Positions 50,374-61,668 of a stretch of DNA of 64,000 nt are shown piece by piece. This DNA comes from Volvariella volvacea V23 (Eukaryota > Basidiomycota > Agaricomycetes > Agaricales > Pluteaceae). The DNA is taken from contig KB722759.1 of assembly GCA_000349905.1 (NCBI GenBank), positions 188,498-252,497 of the forward strand. The letters run 5' to 3'. Below the pieces are notes generated by a model that was not told where the DNA came from, did not search any database, and was given only the letters and a program-made list of their open reading frames with translations. How positions within the stretch are numbered: the first letter of the stretch is position 1; each line of letters opens with the position of its first letter. The position numbers and the translations under genes are program-made.

Positions 50374-51676
50374 ATGTTCTCCCTCACCAACGCTTTTGCT
50401 CTTGCTCTCACCTGCCTTGGTCTCACTCAACTGGCATTGGGGCATGGCTACGTCCAGGAAATCACCTTAGGAAGCACCAAGTATACTGGCTACCTGCCCT
50501 ACCAGGATCCGTATGCGATTTCCGCCTCGCATTGAATGATGGCTGACATCTTCAAAATTCAGTTACATGAATCCGACCCCCCAGCGCATTGTCCGTAGGA
50601 TTCCAGGAAACGGTAAGCCTCGCATCGTATATAATCCACTCCTGTTATTTATATGAGGTCGATAGGTCCCGTTGAGAATCTAGCCTTGGCCGAGTAAGTC
50701 TCGTTGATCATCTGTTCCCGTACCAGTTCTAAAGGAATTCTATAGTGTCCAATGCAATGGATATGCGGCTGGCGGATTCACCACTGCGCCAGCTCCTCTC
50801 GTTGGCACGGTTGCTGCGGGTTCCACTGTTAGGCTGAACTGGACCACATGGCCAGATAGTCACGTTGGACCAGCGATTACTTACATGGCTCGTGCACCCT
50901 CTGATATTAGAAGCTGGAACCCGGGCACTGCGTGAGTTCGTATAACACGAAGAAAAATATAGCACTTATTGAGTTGCGCAGTGCCGTGTGGTTCAAGGTT
51001 CACGAGGCCGGCAAGACCTCTGATGGAAGATGGGCAGCGACGCACATCCTGTACGCTAACAACCATATCTACTCCTTCACCATTCCAGCAAGACTTCGCC
51101 CCGGTCAATACCTGATCCGCCACGAATTGTACGTATATTGCAGTTACTTATGCATATCTTGGGGTTCACACCATTTCTAGGATTGCCCTGCACGGCGGTA
51201 AGTTCTTACTAGTTACTCAAACGAGGACAGCAACCCAATGTGCGCCTAGCCGGTCAATACCCTGGAGTTCAGGTGTATCCCGTCTGCATTCAAGTTCAGG
51301 TCACTGGATCAGGCAACTCTCTTCCTACTTCCAACCTTGTTTCTTTCCCTGGCGCATATACTGCGAGCACCCCAGGTATGTAGCTGACAGCTTCGACTTC
51401 AACTTTATCTTGCGTGGCTTACTCTCAAATATAGGAATCGTTTACAACGTCTATGGAAGTAAGTTGTTGCTCCGGCCTTTGTTGACGTCCGTACTCACTT
51501 TCACCCTTTCACAGACAACGCAGTGAGTTCGTCTTCATGTCTTATTAGCACCAGCCGTGCTCAGAACATTACCCCAGCCCTATCCTATCCCCGGTCCGCC
51601 AGTGTAAGTTTCCTATTTTACCTTAAACTGCAGGTTCTGATCGCTAATAACATGCAATAGCTGGAACGGAAACTAA
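50374..51676 (+). CDS. AA9 lytic polysaccharide monooxygenase 4, 254 aa
   Basis: Eleven exons: 50374-50510, 50563-50612, 50666-50693, 50746-50931, 50982-51128, 51181-51197, 51250-51375, 51435-51458, 51515-51522, 51578-51603 and 51661-51676. Signal peptide of 23 residues, then His24 in HGYVQEI. The second copper His is H187 in RHELIALHGAGQYPG and the axial Tyr is Y198 in VQVYPVC. It belongs with gene 5 to a second subtype: an extra intron splits the codon after LHG, ALH is followed by Gly instead of Ala, and the end is WNGN instead of WTGGN. No binding module. Confidence 0.95.
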
Positions 51677-53544
51677 GCACCCAAACGAGAGGGATGTACC
51701 AATATACCAATACAAAGTGTCTTGAGCATCCAGCACTCAGCCGTGCAAATACTCCTTTTTCACACAATGAATTCCAGATATCGTGGGATGCACTATGTGG
51801 AATTGCGCGATGAATTCGAATCGACAAAATCCCAACGATTATACATGTTTACGTGCCTCCTGGTTCTGACTGAGTGCGATTTTTGTTGTGGTGTGCTCAA
51901 GGGTACGTTTGTGATGATCGCTGGGAATATTTACCTGCGGATCCAATTCAGTGTGAGCACAATTCAGGACCCAAATACCTCACTCATGTTGGAGGAATAC
52001 CACATCCATAGTCGCTTGAGGCTTCTTCAAAAACTCCAAAAGCTAGATCTGACATATTAACTACATCGAATTGTGAATCACCCCTTCTCTGCAGGGAGCG
52101 TCAACTGTTTAGGGTGGCCAAAAGACAGTTCGCGTTTACTAGAGTAACAGTTGAGTCGCTAGGTAGAGAGAGTACCATGAGATCAAATTCTGAATCATAA
52201 CGACCAAGTGCCATCTTGATGCCCCGGTATGTCAGGACGATGTTGATATGGTTTAAAACAAAGATGTCCAGTGGGGTAATGGGAGAAATACCAGGTTGAA
52301 TCAACACAGGAACTCAACAAACATCGCGACTAGAATCGGCAATTAGCGACCCGTCAAACAAGGAACTGGTATTGGGGCATTAAGGCGATGTTGGTATTCA
52401 TCCGTGAACGTGTCCAGCCAAGGAACTCCGAATGCTCGGCCAACGGGGAAATGTCCCAATCACGTAGGTATAAATAAGCGACTACAACCTGGCAGAAGCC
52501 CCATGGGGCTAAGGTTTCCAGTATTGATAAGTACTGGATGTTCACCATAATTGGTTCTCGAGGGTTTCGAGGTAAAGAGGTCTGGAGCGATGCAATAGCG
52601 GCATATATGTCCCCAATTGTCGAGCCTTATCCGGTCCATGGTGAGAACAACTCTGATCTTGCGCCAGCTCGGCTTTGACAACGGTGACAACGGTAACACA
52701 GTTTCCGCTTCAACGTTCCAATCATCGGGAGTGGCTCTGCTGCTGGACTTTTTTCTCGGTGATCACGAAAGTAATAAGGAAGGTGAAGTTGGTTGTGAGC
52801 AAATTAGAATGCAGCAAGGCTTGTAGGGGGGTGCGTGTCCGTGGAGTTTCCGACATTGTCGGTGACGTCGGAAAAAGGCTTGGTGGTAACTTGACCAAAC
52901 TTTCCCACGCTGATCTGAGTAGTGGCCGAGAACCGCATCATCCAACTTGTAATTGACTCGGACTGCAATGCACTCCCCAAAGACCACTTAAAATTTCTAG
53001 AAGACCTTGGATCTTGTGAATCATAGGCATGAAACATCAGGACATGTGCTCAAAAGTGCAGGCCCAGAAACACAAGGGATCCCAACATCTCAGTGGCGAT
53101 GCATTGCAAAAACCCGATACAAATCTCACTATAACTCGCTCGTAGAAAATTATGATATAAAGCGCTTGTTCAATTCTCCTTCGGGAACATTATCGCTTCC
53201 TAACTCACAAACCGACATAGGCCACAATGGTGAACACAGTGCATGTAAAACGATGAAGTGCCAAATCTGGACAAGGTGCTAGCCTCCCCATCTCGCTTTC
53301 GCTCGTGATTTTATTGAATCCGCTCACAACTGCTAATGTTTCCTTCTTAGCGGTGCGCTGTGTATTACTTGTCCGCTGGAGCCAATTAGTAATTTAGGGC
53401 GATGACGAATAGTCAAGACGTCAATACCAAGTGGTTAAGGTACCTAATGCAAGACGGCACCACGTCGCGTCACAAATGAGCAATCTGTGTGTGACACCTC
53501 ACACACCCAAGCCTGCTCGAATGAAATTGTTACAAAATACCTAC
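51677..53544. other. Intergenic between AA9 genes 4 and 5
   Basis: Several short frames on both strands, none splice-linked into a recognisable protein. Minus-strand sequence between about 53000 and 52100 looks weakly coding in places, ending in LLATLNS, but stops interrupt it. I cannot name a gene here. Confidence 0.4.
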
Positions 53545-54125
53545 CAGGAAAGAAAGTGACTATTGCACAAGAGGTTACCAAACCTCAGAGGTCAGCTGTT
53601 CATCTGTTGAGCTGCATTATATTCACTTGTTTTTGTTGTCGAGGCAATTCTTCCGAGAGAAGCGAGATCAGTCTATTCTCTGCTTTTCGATCTTGTTCCC
53701 CATGGTGCCCCTCATAGAGATCATTAGATAAGTCTTTTTGGATTGGCAAAAATCGTGGTCGGCTAAGCATTAGCTTTGATCTCAACTCCTTGGGTGTGGC
53801 CCCAATTCCACGGATACTCCGAGAAAAGGGAGAAGTTAATCTTGATCATCATCCTGTGTATCAGGGTTTCTAACACAAACAGGTGATGTATACTTTCGCC
53901 TTCCTAGATATTACTGAGCTTAAATAGTCTTGGTTGTTTTGTATCGGATTTAGGAGAGGTTTGTCGGTATATTCTCGCGTTCCAAGCTTCGAAGAACTTG
54001 GCTTCGAGGTCTATTGGTGAAGATTTTCTACTCTCTGAGGCCTAATCAGCACCTCGCTGTGTCACTGCACAACACCTTGGCAGAAAGAGCCCATGGACCT
54101 AAGCATATGCCATCGTATAAATATG
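53545..54125 (+). repeat. Upstream block of AA9 gene 5, copy of 49742-50340
   Basis: Second copy of the duplicated upstream block, more diverged in its first third. Ends at the TATA box of gene 5. Confidence 0.75.
54116..54123 (+). promoter_or_regulatory. TATA box of AA9 gene 5
   Basis: TATAAATA 46 nt upstream of ATG 54162. Confidence 0.7.
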
Positions 54126-54161
54126 TACTGCGGATGAAAGCTGGAACAGCAACATTCGAAG

Positions 54162-55451
54162 ATGTTCTCTTTTACCAACGCTCTCTCCCTCACCTTCACT
54201 TGCTTCAGCCTTGCCCAGTCAGCCTTGGGCCATGGCTACGTCCAGGAAATCACTTTGGGCAGCACCAAATATACTGGCTACTTGCCCTACCAGGATCCGT
54301 ATGTAGTGCTCGCCTGAATTTGAATTTGAGTAATGACTGACCTATTGAAATCTAGTTACATGAACCCTTCTCCTCAGCGTATTGTTCGCAGAATACCAGG
54401 AAATGGTAAGAATTTTGTCTCCTTTATTCCGCATTTAACAGTGAAAATAGGTCCCGTCGAGAATCTGGCGCTAGCTGAGTAGGTCTCACTGACTATACTT
54501 TTCCGGACTCGTCCTAAGCTTTTTTCAGTGTCCAATGTAATGGATATGCTGCTGGTGGATTTACCACTGCTCCTGCCCCTCTCGTTGCCACTGTCGCCGC
54601 AGGTTCCACTGTCAGATTGAACTGGACTACCTGGCCTGATAGCCACGTTGGACCAGCGATTACTTACATGGCTCGTGCACCATCTGATATTAGAAGCTGG
54701 AACCCAGGCAATGCGTAAGTTGGCTTAGCAGCAAAAAAATGGCCTAATACTCATCCCGTTTCACAGTGCCGTATGGTTCAAGGTTCACGAAGCTGGAAAG
54801 ACCGCTGATGGAAGATGGGCAGCAACACATATTCTATATCAAAACAATCACATATATTCCTTCACCATCCCAGCGAGTCTACGTCCCGGTCAATATCTGA
54901 TCCGCCATGAATTGTACGTATCTAGTTTGGGTGGCATGCTCCTAAAGCTCACATCATTTCCAGGATTGCTCTGCACGGTGGTATGTTCTTGGTGATTACT
55001 AACCGAGGACGAACACTCAGTATGCACAGCATTTTCATATCCTGGAGTTCAAGTGTATCCAGTCTGCATTCAGGTTCAAGTTACCGGCTCAGGAAATTCT
55101 CTTCCCACTTCCAATCTCGTTTCTTTCCCTGGTGCATATACTGCGAGCACCCCAGGTACGTTATTATAGATCTTGATTTTATTTCGCATAACCAATACTT
55201 AACACTATAGGAATTGTTTTCAACGTCTATGGGAGTAAGTCATCCTTTCACCGTTCTTCTCATTGCATGTACTTATCTCTCCTATTTCATAGACAATGCA
55301 GTAAGTTTATCCTTATGTTGGAGCGGCACAACTCGAACTCAGAGTACGTTCATAGCCTTATCCCATCCCCGGTCCACCGGTGTAGGTTTTTTGTCCTCTT
55401 TACCACGACCATAGTCGCTTACCAAAATGCCACAGTTGGAACGGAAACTAG
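54162..55451 (+). CDS. AA9 lytic polysaccharide monooxygenase 5, 254 aa
   Basis: Eleven exons: 54162-54298, 54356-54405, 54451-54478, 54529-54714, 54767-54913, 54964-54980, 55030-55155, 55211-55234, 55293-55300, 55356-55381 and 55436-55451. Every exon equals its counterpart in gene 4 in length. Signal peptide of 23 residues, His24, second copper His H187 in LIALHGAFSYPG, axial Tyr Y198. The substrate-side loop after exon 1 ([17 protein letters not shown]) matches gene 4. Frame and splice sites are intact, so both members of this younger pair appear functional. Confidence 0.95.
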
Positions 55452-56293
55452 ATACCGGACGAAGAGCACTGCACGGATACAGGAGTTATGGGTATTTACC
55501 TCTCAGCTTTGTAAAGCGCTTAGATAGCTCTTGTTCGAGAAATAAATTGAAGCAGGCACCAAACAGCAGAGAAATCGCAGCGTGCACAGTTAAGCCAAGA
55601 AGTCACAGTAATTATACATTGCTCTGAGCCTGCTTATTCTGACTGGGTGTGGTGGTATCTGTAGCAATGTGCTCCCAAGCACATTTGTGCTGATGGCCTG
55701 ATATATTTGTTCCGAGTCCGGAACGTAAGTGTAGGACTCGGAACCACCAGTGTTAGAGACAAAATTTGGCAACTATTACCTTAGCAGAAGGCATATGTTC
55801 CAGCTACTGTAGAGCTTCACGTCATTTTCTCGATGTCGCGTGTGAACTCTCTTCCCCCAACCCAAAATCCAGTCATCTCTGCCAATACACGAGGCTCAGG
55901 GTAAGCGCACATCACAACAGCAGGGCCAACCCGAACAAAGACCATCCCACCAAAACACGTTTCTTCAAGCGCACCTCCAACGCGTTATCCCAGGAAATTA
56001 GCGCCACGTCCAAACAAGGAAGGCACCCCTGATCACATTTCCAATGCTCCACTTCGCCTTCCTTTATTCTCCTTCCTGATTAGTACTCCAATCCTACTAC
56101 GACCCTGGCTCCCTCACATAGGTCTGCCGACCACAAAGGACTGTGATTGGCAAACACACTTCCACGAGGACAAACAAACGAGTAGATAATCCAGCGCGGG
56201 GTGCTGGATTACTTTTTGAACCTCGCTCTGTATCTTCCTGTGCCACACACACACGTCGGAATATCTCCTCAACTTTCTTTCGTATCCACCAAT
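55452..56293. other. Intergenic after the AA9 array
   Basis: No gene supported. The last 150 bases are C/T-rich and probably the promoter/5' UTR of the next gene. Confidence 0.45.
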
Positions 56294-59200
56294 ATGTCTA
56301 CCAACGTCAACAAGAACGTCAACAAGAATAACGGCACTTATGCCAATGAACAGGGGCAGCGACCCAATATTCCTCTCCGCTCTGCTCTCAGACGTGGGGG
56401 GCACTGGTACTAATTTCGGTCGCGATGAAGCCCAAGCCCAAACTCAAACTCAAACCCAAGGTCAAGTCCAAGGTCACGAAGACCCAAATGATCTACCCAC
56501 TTTACCCACTGCCACCACCCAAACGCGCCCCATCACCAAAAAGAGAGCAGTCTCCTTCCTCACTCCGTCTAAACGCGAGCCCGCCAATTCGGGTGGCAAA
56601 GTCGTAACACGTCGCGTCAGCTCCGCAGCTTCTTCCAGCTTGCCGTACGGGAGGCCCGGACAAGGTCGCCAGGCCACTAGAAAGGTTAGAGAATTAGTCG
56701 ACAAGATTGAGAAGAGCCTCGAGAGCGCTGGTGGCATGGCTGGAAGTCGCGTTCCTCAGCCCGCTGCCTTGTCGACTGGTGATGCGGGGGCTTCCTCGTC
56801 TGCAGCCTCCGAAAATAGAGCTGGCGATAAAGGTGAAGGCTTGCAGAACGTCGCAGGCGACTTGCACAAGAAGATCGACGATGTGCTTTCGAAGGACCAG
56901 AGCACCGGTGCGGTCGCTAGTGCGACCAAGAATGCCACCAACATCACCACCACTGCCGCCACCGACTACGACGACAAGGATGCCACTCCTAAGCCACTCA
57001 ACAGAAGCAAGGCTCCCAGCCCCAGCCTCGTCACATCAGGCAACATTGGGACGTCTGATGTTCCACCACCTGTACGAGCACAGACCACGGCACCAGAAAC
57101 AGCGCCATTATCGGATATGGGACCAGCGGCTGAGCAGCCCCGCCCGTCGTCTCAAGTGGCATCGCCAAGAGTGAAAGTTACTCCCTTGATCAAGAGGATG
57201 CAACCAGGTACCAATACGCCCCAGATTATCATGCCTGGTCTAGTGTGAGTGACTGCTTTGTGATCTTGTGCCTTGAATGGTGCTTACCCTCGTTGTGTAC
57301 TATATCTAGACGTGCAAACGATAGACAAGAAACCGATGGCGGCGACACCGACAACGGTGGTGATACAGACGTCGAAGACAACAAAGACCACCAGATCACA
57401 CCCCGACCACGGCCGCAACTGTCCAGACGCTCACGTTCAACATCCATCATGTCCATCATCAACGCTTCCCTCCCAGAAATCCCCGCTTTACCCATGCTCA
57501 GTTCTCAGGATCCGATCCTAGATATTCCAACTTCTGATCTTGATGTCCTCGCCGTTGAAAACGACGACGGCTATCGGCAACGACGACCAAGATATGAACA
57601 ATCGGTCCATATCTGGATCGAGGATGACCATCCAATGCCGCCATCGAGCCCAACGCCGGGGCGGCGAGATTCACCACGATTCAGTATGTTCCAGCTCCCA
57701 CCATCGTCGCCTCCACGGGGGCTTTGGAGCTCCCCACCTCCTCAATCCCGAAGACTCGGAAGAAAGGACGAAGATTACGACTGCGAGGGGGGTGATCTGC
57801 CCTTCTCCAGTAAAAGTCAAACCATCTCCCACGCATTACACCTCCGGATGGTGGAGGAAAGATTAGATGCGCGTTCAAGCCCACCGCGCCAATTTTTATC
57901 TGGATCCTCATCAGATCACGTGCTCCCAACCCCCTCTAGTCCAATTGCTGATCGGGATTATCCGATCACTGACTACGGAGTTTGGCACGGCTCGGGCGAT
58001 ATAGACGAGGATGTAGAGGTAGCGGACGCAGATGCAGGCGCGGAAGCAGAAATTGAAGTAGATGAACAACCCCAACAAGACTCGGAGATGTCAGACCCAT
58101 CTCACGAGAGTGGCAATGATAATAACGGTGAGCGCCAACCTACCACGGGGTTAAGGACAGAAACTGACTACGTTGTAACAGAAAACGCAAATGCAAACGC
58201 TGCCAAGGAATGGTCGGACTCCCTCGATGTGATGGACGAGTCGGAGCCACGTGAAGCCGATGTGACTACGACTCCAAAGAATCCGCCTCCAGCATACTTA
58301 CAAGTGGACGATATCCACCCGGATTGGCCTCTGTCGTCCTCCCCTGTCATCCCAAGGACGACTCCTCCACCTGCACCATCCGCTCAGGCTCTTTCCCTCA
58401 TGAGAGTGCTTGAAAACAATCCAGAGATGATGATGGAGGCTGTAGGATCGTCTTCAACTACAATTCGACCTCCTACTGTATCAATCCCGCCTGTGGTTGG
58501 AAATATAGTAATGGGAAGGCGAGAAATGAGCCCAGCAGATGTGCCTATGCTCTCGAGAGCCAGTTCTGTTATGGACGTCGAGGAAGAATTACAAGAGGGT
58601 AACAGTATCGAAATGCAGGACAGTGCAGACATCGCAGGTTCTAGGAATGGTGGATTTGAGGCTTACATACAACCCCAGCCACCTTCAAGCGACTGCACAA
58701 TGAGAGACGCGAGCCCTGCCCCTCCTACTATTCTTCCGTCGTTCCAGAGCGCATTTTTTGGCATGCACGGTGAGTTCTCCGTCGACCTTGAGGACAACGT
58801 GCCTGATGTTATCCAATAGGCAATCAAAGTGGCGAGGTCCCGCAAATGGGCATGAAACCGTTCGGCCTAACCATAGGCTTTTTGAATACAGCCAGTGCAC
58901 CTTCCCAATCCCAGCCCCAGCCTCGCAACGAGCCTCAATCCTTCGTTAACGTTGCAACTACCATAAACGCTTACGATGGTCATGGCATGACCCGCCAAAA
59001 TCGCCTTATCACCAACCAGGAAACATTCCATCCCTATGCACCCTCTTTCGCGTCCGCATCCACCAATCCCCTCCGGCTGCGTTTCACTTCCAATTCCCGT
59101 TCGCATTCCTACCGGCCATTGACAACGGCCGCGAACACCGACTCTGCCCCGTCCACTGTCATGTCGGGCCATGAGAGCTATAATAGACGCGACAGGGCTC

Positions 59201-60627
59201 AGCATGACCAGCCTCAAGCTCAATCCTATCTAGCGGGTTTTGAACCAGGTTTTCGTCCGTTCCTCCCTCCTTCCACTGCCACCCCCTCTCTCACCACGAC
59301 CACACCGGTGATATTTGCTCCCGCACCTGTGTCCGTGCCTCCTCCCGCTGCTGCCCCTGCATTCCAAAGCGAGACGATCACGGCCCCTCTGTTAGAGGAG
59401 ACCGCAACCACTGTTGTGACGCGCGATTCGCCTTCTGCTACCGCCACTGAAACCGCAATAATGCCCACAACCGTAGGAGTTATATCTCGCAATTTGAGGT
59501 TCACCCAATCCATTTCCCGAATCGCGGAACTCCACGGGACTACAGCACCAGACGCGGCAGCAACAACAACGGCGACCGTCTCATTCTTCTCTTCCATATC
59601 GCCTAGCAACGATGCACCCCCCGACCACGATTCAACAACACCCAAATCCACAACACCACCAGGATCACCACCTTCCTCCTTCGCCGCTGAAACGGCCAAG
59701 GGTGATAACTTGAATTCCGCCCACTGTGCTATCTTGGGTCGCACACGCCGAAGCACCTACCCAACATCCGTCTTCCCGACAACTTCTAAATCCATCCACA
59801 TCTCCCTCCACACAGACGTGCAGGACGACCCACTCAGCCCCTCGAGCTCCAAACTCCCGCCCTTCCGGTTCAGGCAACCGAGCTTGGAGCACATGGCTGG
59901 CGAGCTCCAGCAAGAGTGGGCTGAGAGTATCCGCTACGAGGTTGATGGGGCGCCGACGAGCGGTATGGGAATCGTGGAGGTGCCTATCACGGTGTCGGAG
60001 AAGCATATGACGAGGGCAAGTGAGCAGTTGATTGGGGAGAGCGAGGGGGAGAGGAGGCGGCAGAAGGAGGACAAAGCATCCGGCGAGAGGAAGGAGGAGA
60101 GGAGGAGGGTGAGTGAGGAGGAAGGAGATGGTGCGAGAGCTGCCAAGCGAAGAAATGTTAGCGGCAGTGGTCAGGAGCTAAAAGTCATGAAGAAGAGGGC
60201 GCAGATTGGTGAAAGGGAGAAAAGGAAAGACAGGGTGGTGCGGGTAAACAGGGAGGAGCGCCGGAAAAAGAGCACCTTGAATGGGAGCGTTCAAGACAGC
60301 GTTGAATTCCAGGTCTCAAGCGAAAACTTGACTGCCGTGGATGACGCCCCCCTGGACGCTCTCCTGCCTATGCCAGGGCATTTGGAGTCTGAATCGCCCA
60401 TGTATCGTCGTGCTCCCGCCTCATTGGCATCGTCCGCGTCGACGTCAACCACATCAATTAGAAGAGCCACAATCTCTGGTCCTGCTCCTCGCAATAGGTC
60501 TACCACTAACGCTCTGCGACGCCGATCATTCCCGCCTCCACCACCCAGAATTCGTCCCCAACCACGCCAACAATCAGGCTTTGACTCCATTGTTGGGAGC
60601 ATGACGAGGTGGTTGTTGGGGTGGTGA
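56294..60627 (+). CDS. Very long low-complexity protein, about 1390 aa, function unknown
   Basis: Three exons: start-57244, 57310-58769 and 58820-60627. As sequenced, the frame opens at ATG 56340. An upstream ATG at 56294 gives a more protein-like start (RPNIPLRSALRRGG), but a run of six G (56396-56401) must lose one base to connect. The product is Pro/Ser/Thr-rich and largely disordered, with an acidic region in the second exon (DADAGAEAEIEVDE) and a strongly basic, Arg/Lys/Glu-rich segment around residues 1170-1260, with nuclear-localisation-like KKR and KRRN clusters. The C-terminus is short and hydrophobic (SIVGSMTRWLLGW). I recognise no domain; a nuclear scaffold or regulatory protein is a guess. 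A 54-nt in-frame segment starting near 58128 has intron-like ends and may be optionally spliced. Confidence 0.7.
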
Positions 60628-61668
60628 ATCTCGATGTTTTGTGATCAAGAAGTGGTCTGAAAGTTTGTGTCGCCTAAACCAGTGGGCTGAGATGGAAGAA
60701 GGGGTGGTGGCGGAAAATAGTTGCTTGGCGTTGGTGGCGCAGAGGCGGGTACGCCGGTCCGCGAGCCCGGGTCGATGCTCTTTGGAACGATTTTCTCTTT
60801 CTATTTTTCTTCTAGCGGACAATTCACCCTATGTTCTGCTATCCTATTACTATCATTGATACTGGGCACGGCGCGCCTGAAAGAAATAGAGTAGGAGCTA
60901 GACAGGGGTAATTGGGATCGCACATTTGTATTTTATGCAGTAAGGCGTTTTGTGATACTCTACTCGGGAAAATGGCTACACCACCTTGAAGTCGATAACA
61001 AAATGCATTGGTTAGATTGAACAAACTATAAACGTTGTAGATGGGAAGCTGTGACGGACTCGTGCGACGTCTTGAATCCCAGGGACCCTTCTCCATACCC
61101 TTTGCGCAGAAGATTTCATGGTATGTTAGAAACCACCCCGTCAGAGTCCTAAGAAATATGTAAGACACTGATGGTCCCACTTCTAGACGCATAACTCCGA
61201 AAGGGTACACAGCCTGCATACAGCTGTTACCTCGCGAGGATTGATCACTTGTACAGAGTCTACAGACTGTTCTCTCCCTTTCCACCCCTCTTCAGCGCTT
61301 TCTATTTATCGTTATAGCCCTCGGAGCAGCTGAATATCGAAGAAGGATAAATGTCCTTCGACGAACAACGCATTGGGCCTGCATATTCGTGCCATATTGA
61401 ATCAATTGACGGGGCTTGACTCTGGACCTTTGGCGAAAGGTAGATGCCAATTGTGACTTCACCTTTATTCTCCATGCTTCGTTCAGTATGACCAGTTTTA
61501 ATGTGTATAACCCACCTCCAGGAGTACATCTGTTCACGTTCGCAATCTTAATACACAAGCTGGTACAAAAGTATCAAGATTATGATATATAGCAACTGAG
61601 TCAGGTAGAGGCTGCGCACAAACTAGTACAATCGTTCGTTATTGGTGAGCAGCAAGCATTAAAGTAAT
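60628..61668. other. Convergent intergenic region
   Basis: Lies between two genes facing each other. Short frames only; nothing recognised. Confidence 0.5.

Noticed and set aside
52100..53000. Possible decayed minus-strand membrane-protein gene ending in LLATLNS
   Set aside because: The ending vaguely recalls a fungal membrane family, but several stops interrupt it and no ordered set of exons could be built.
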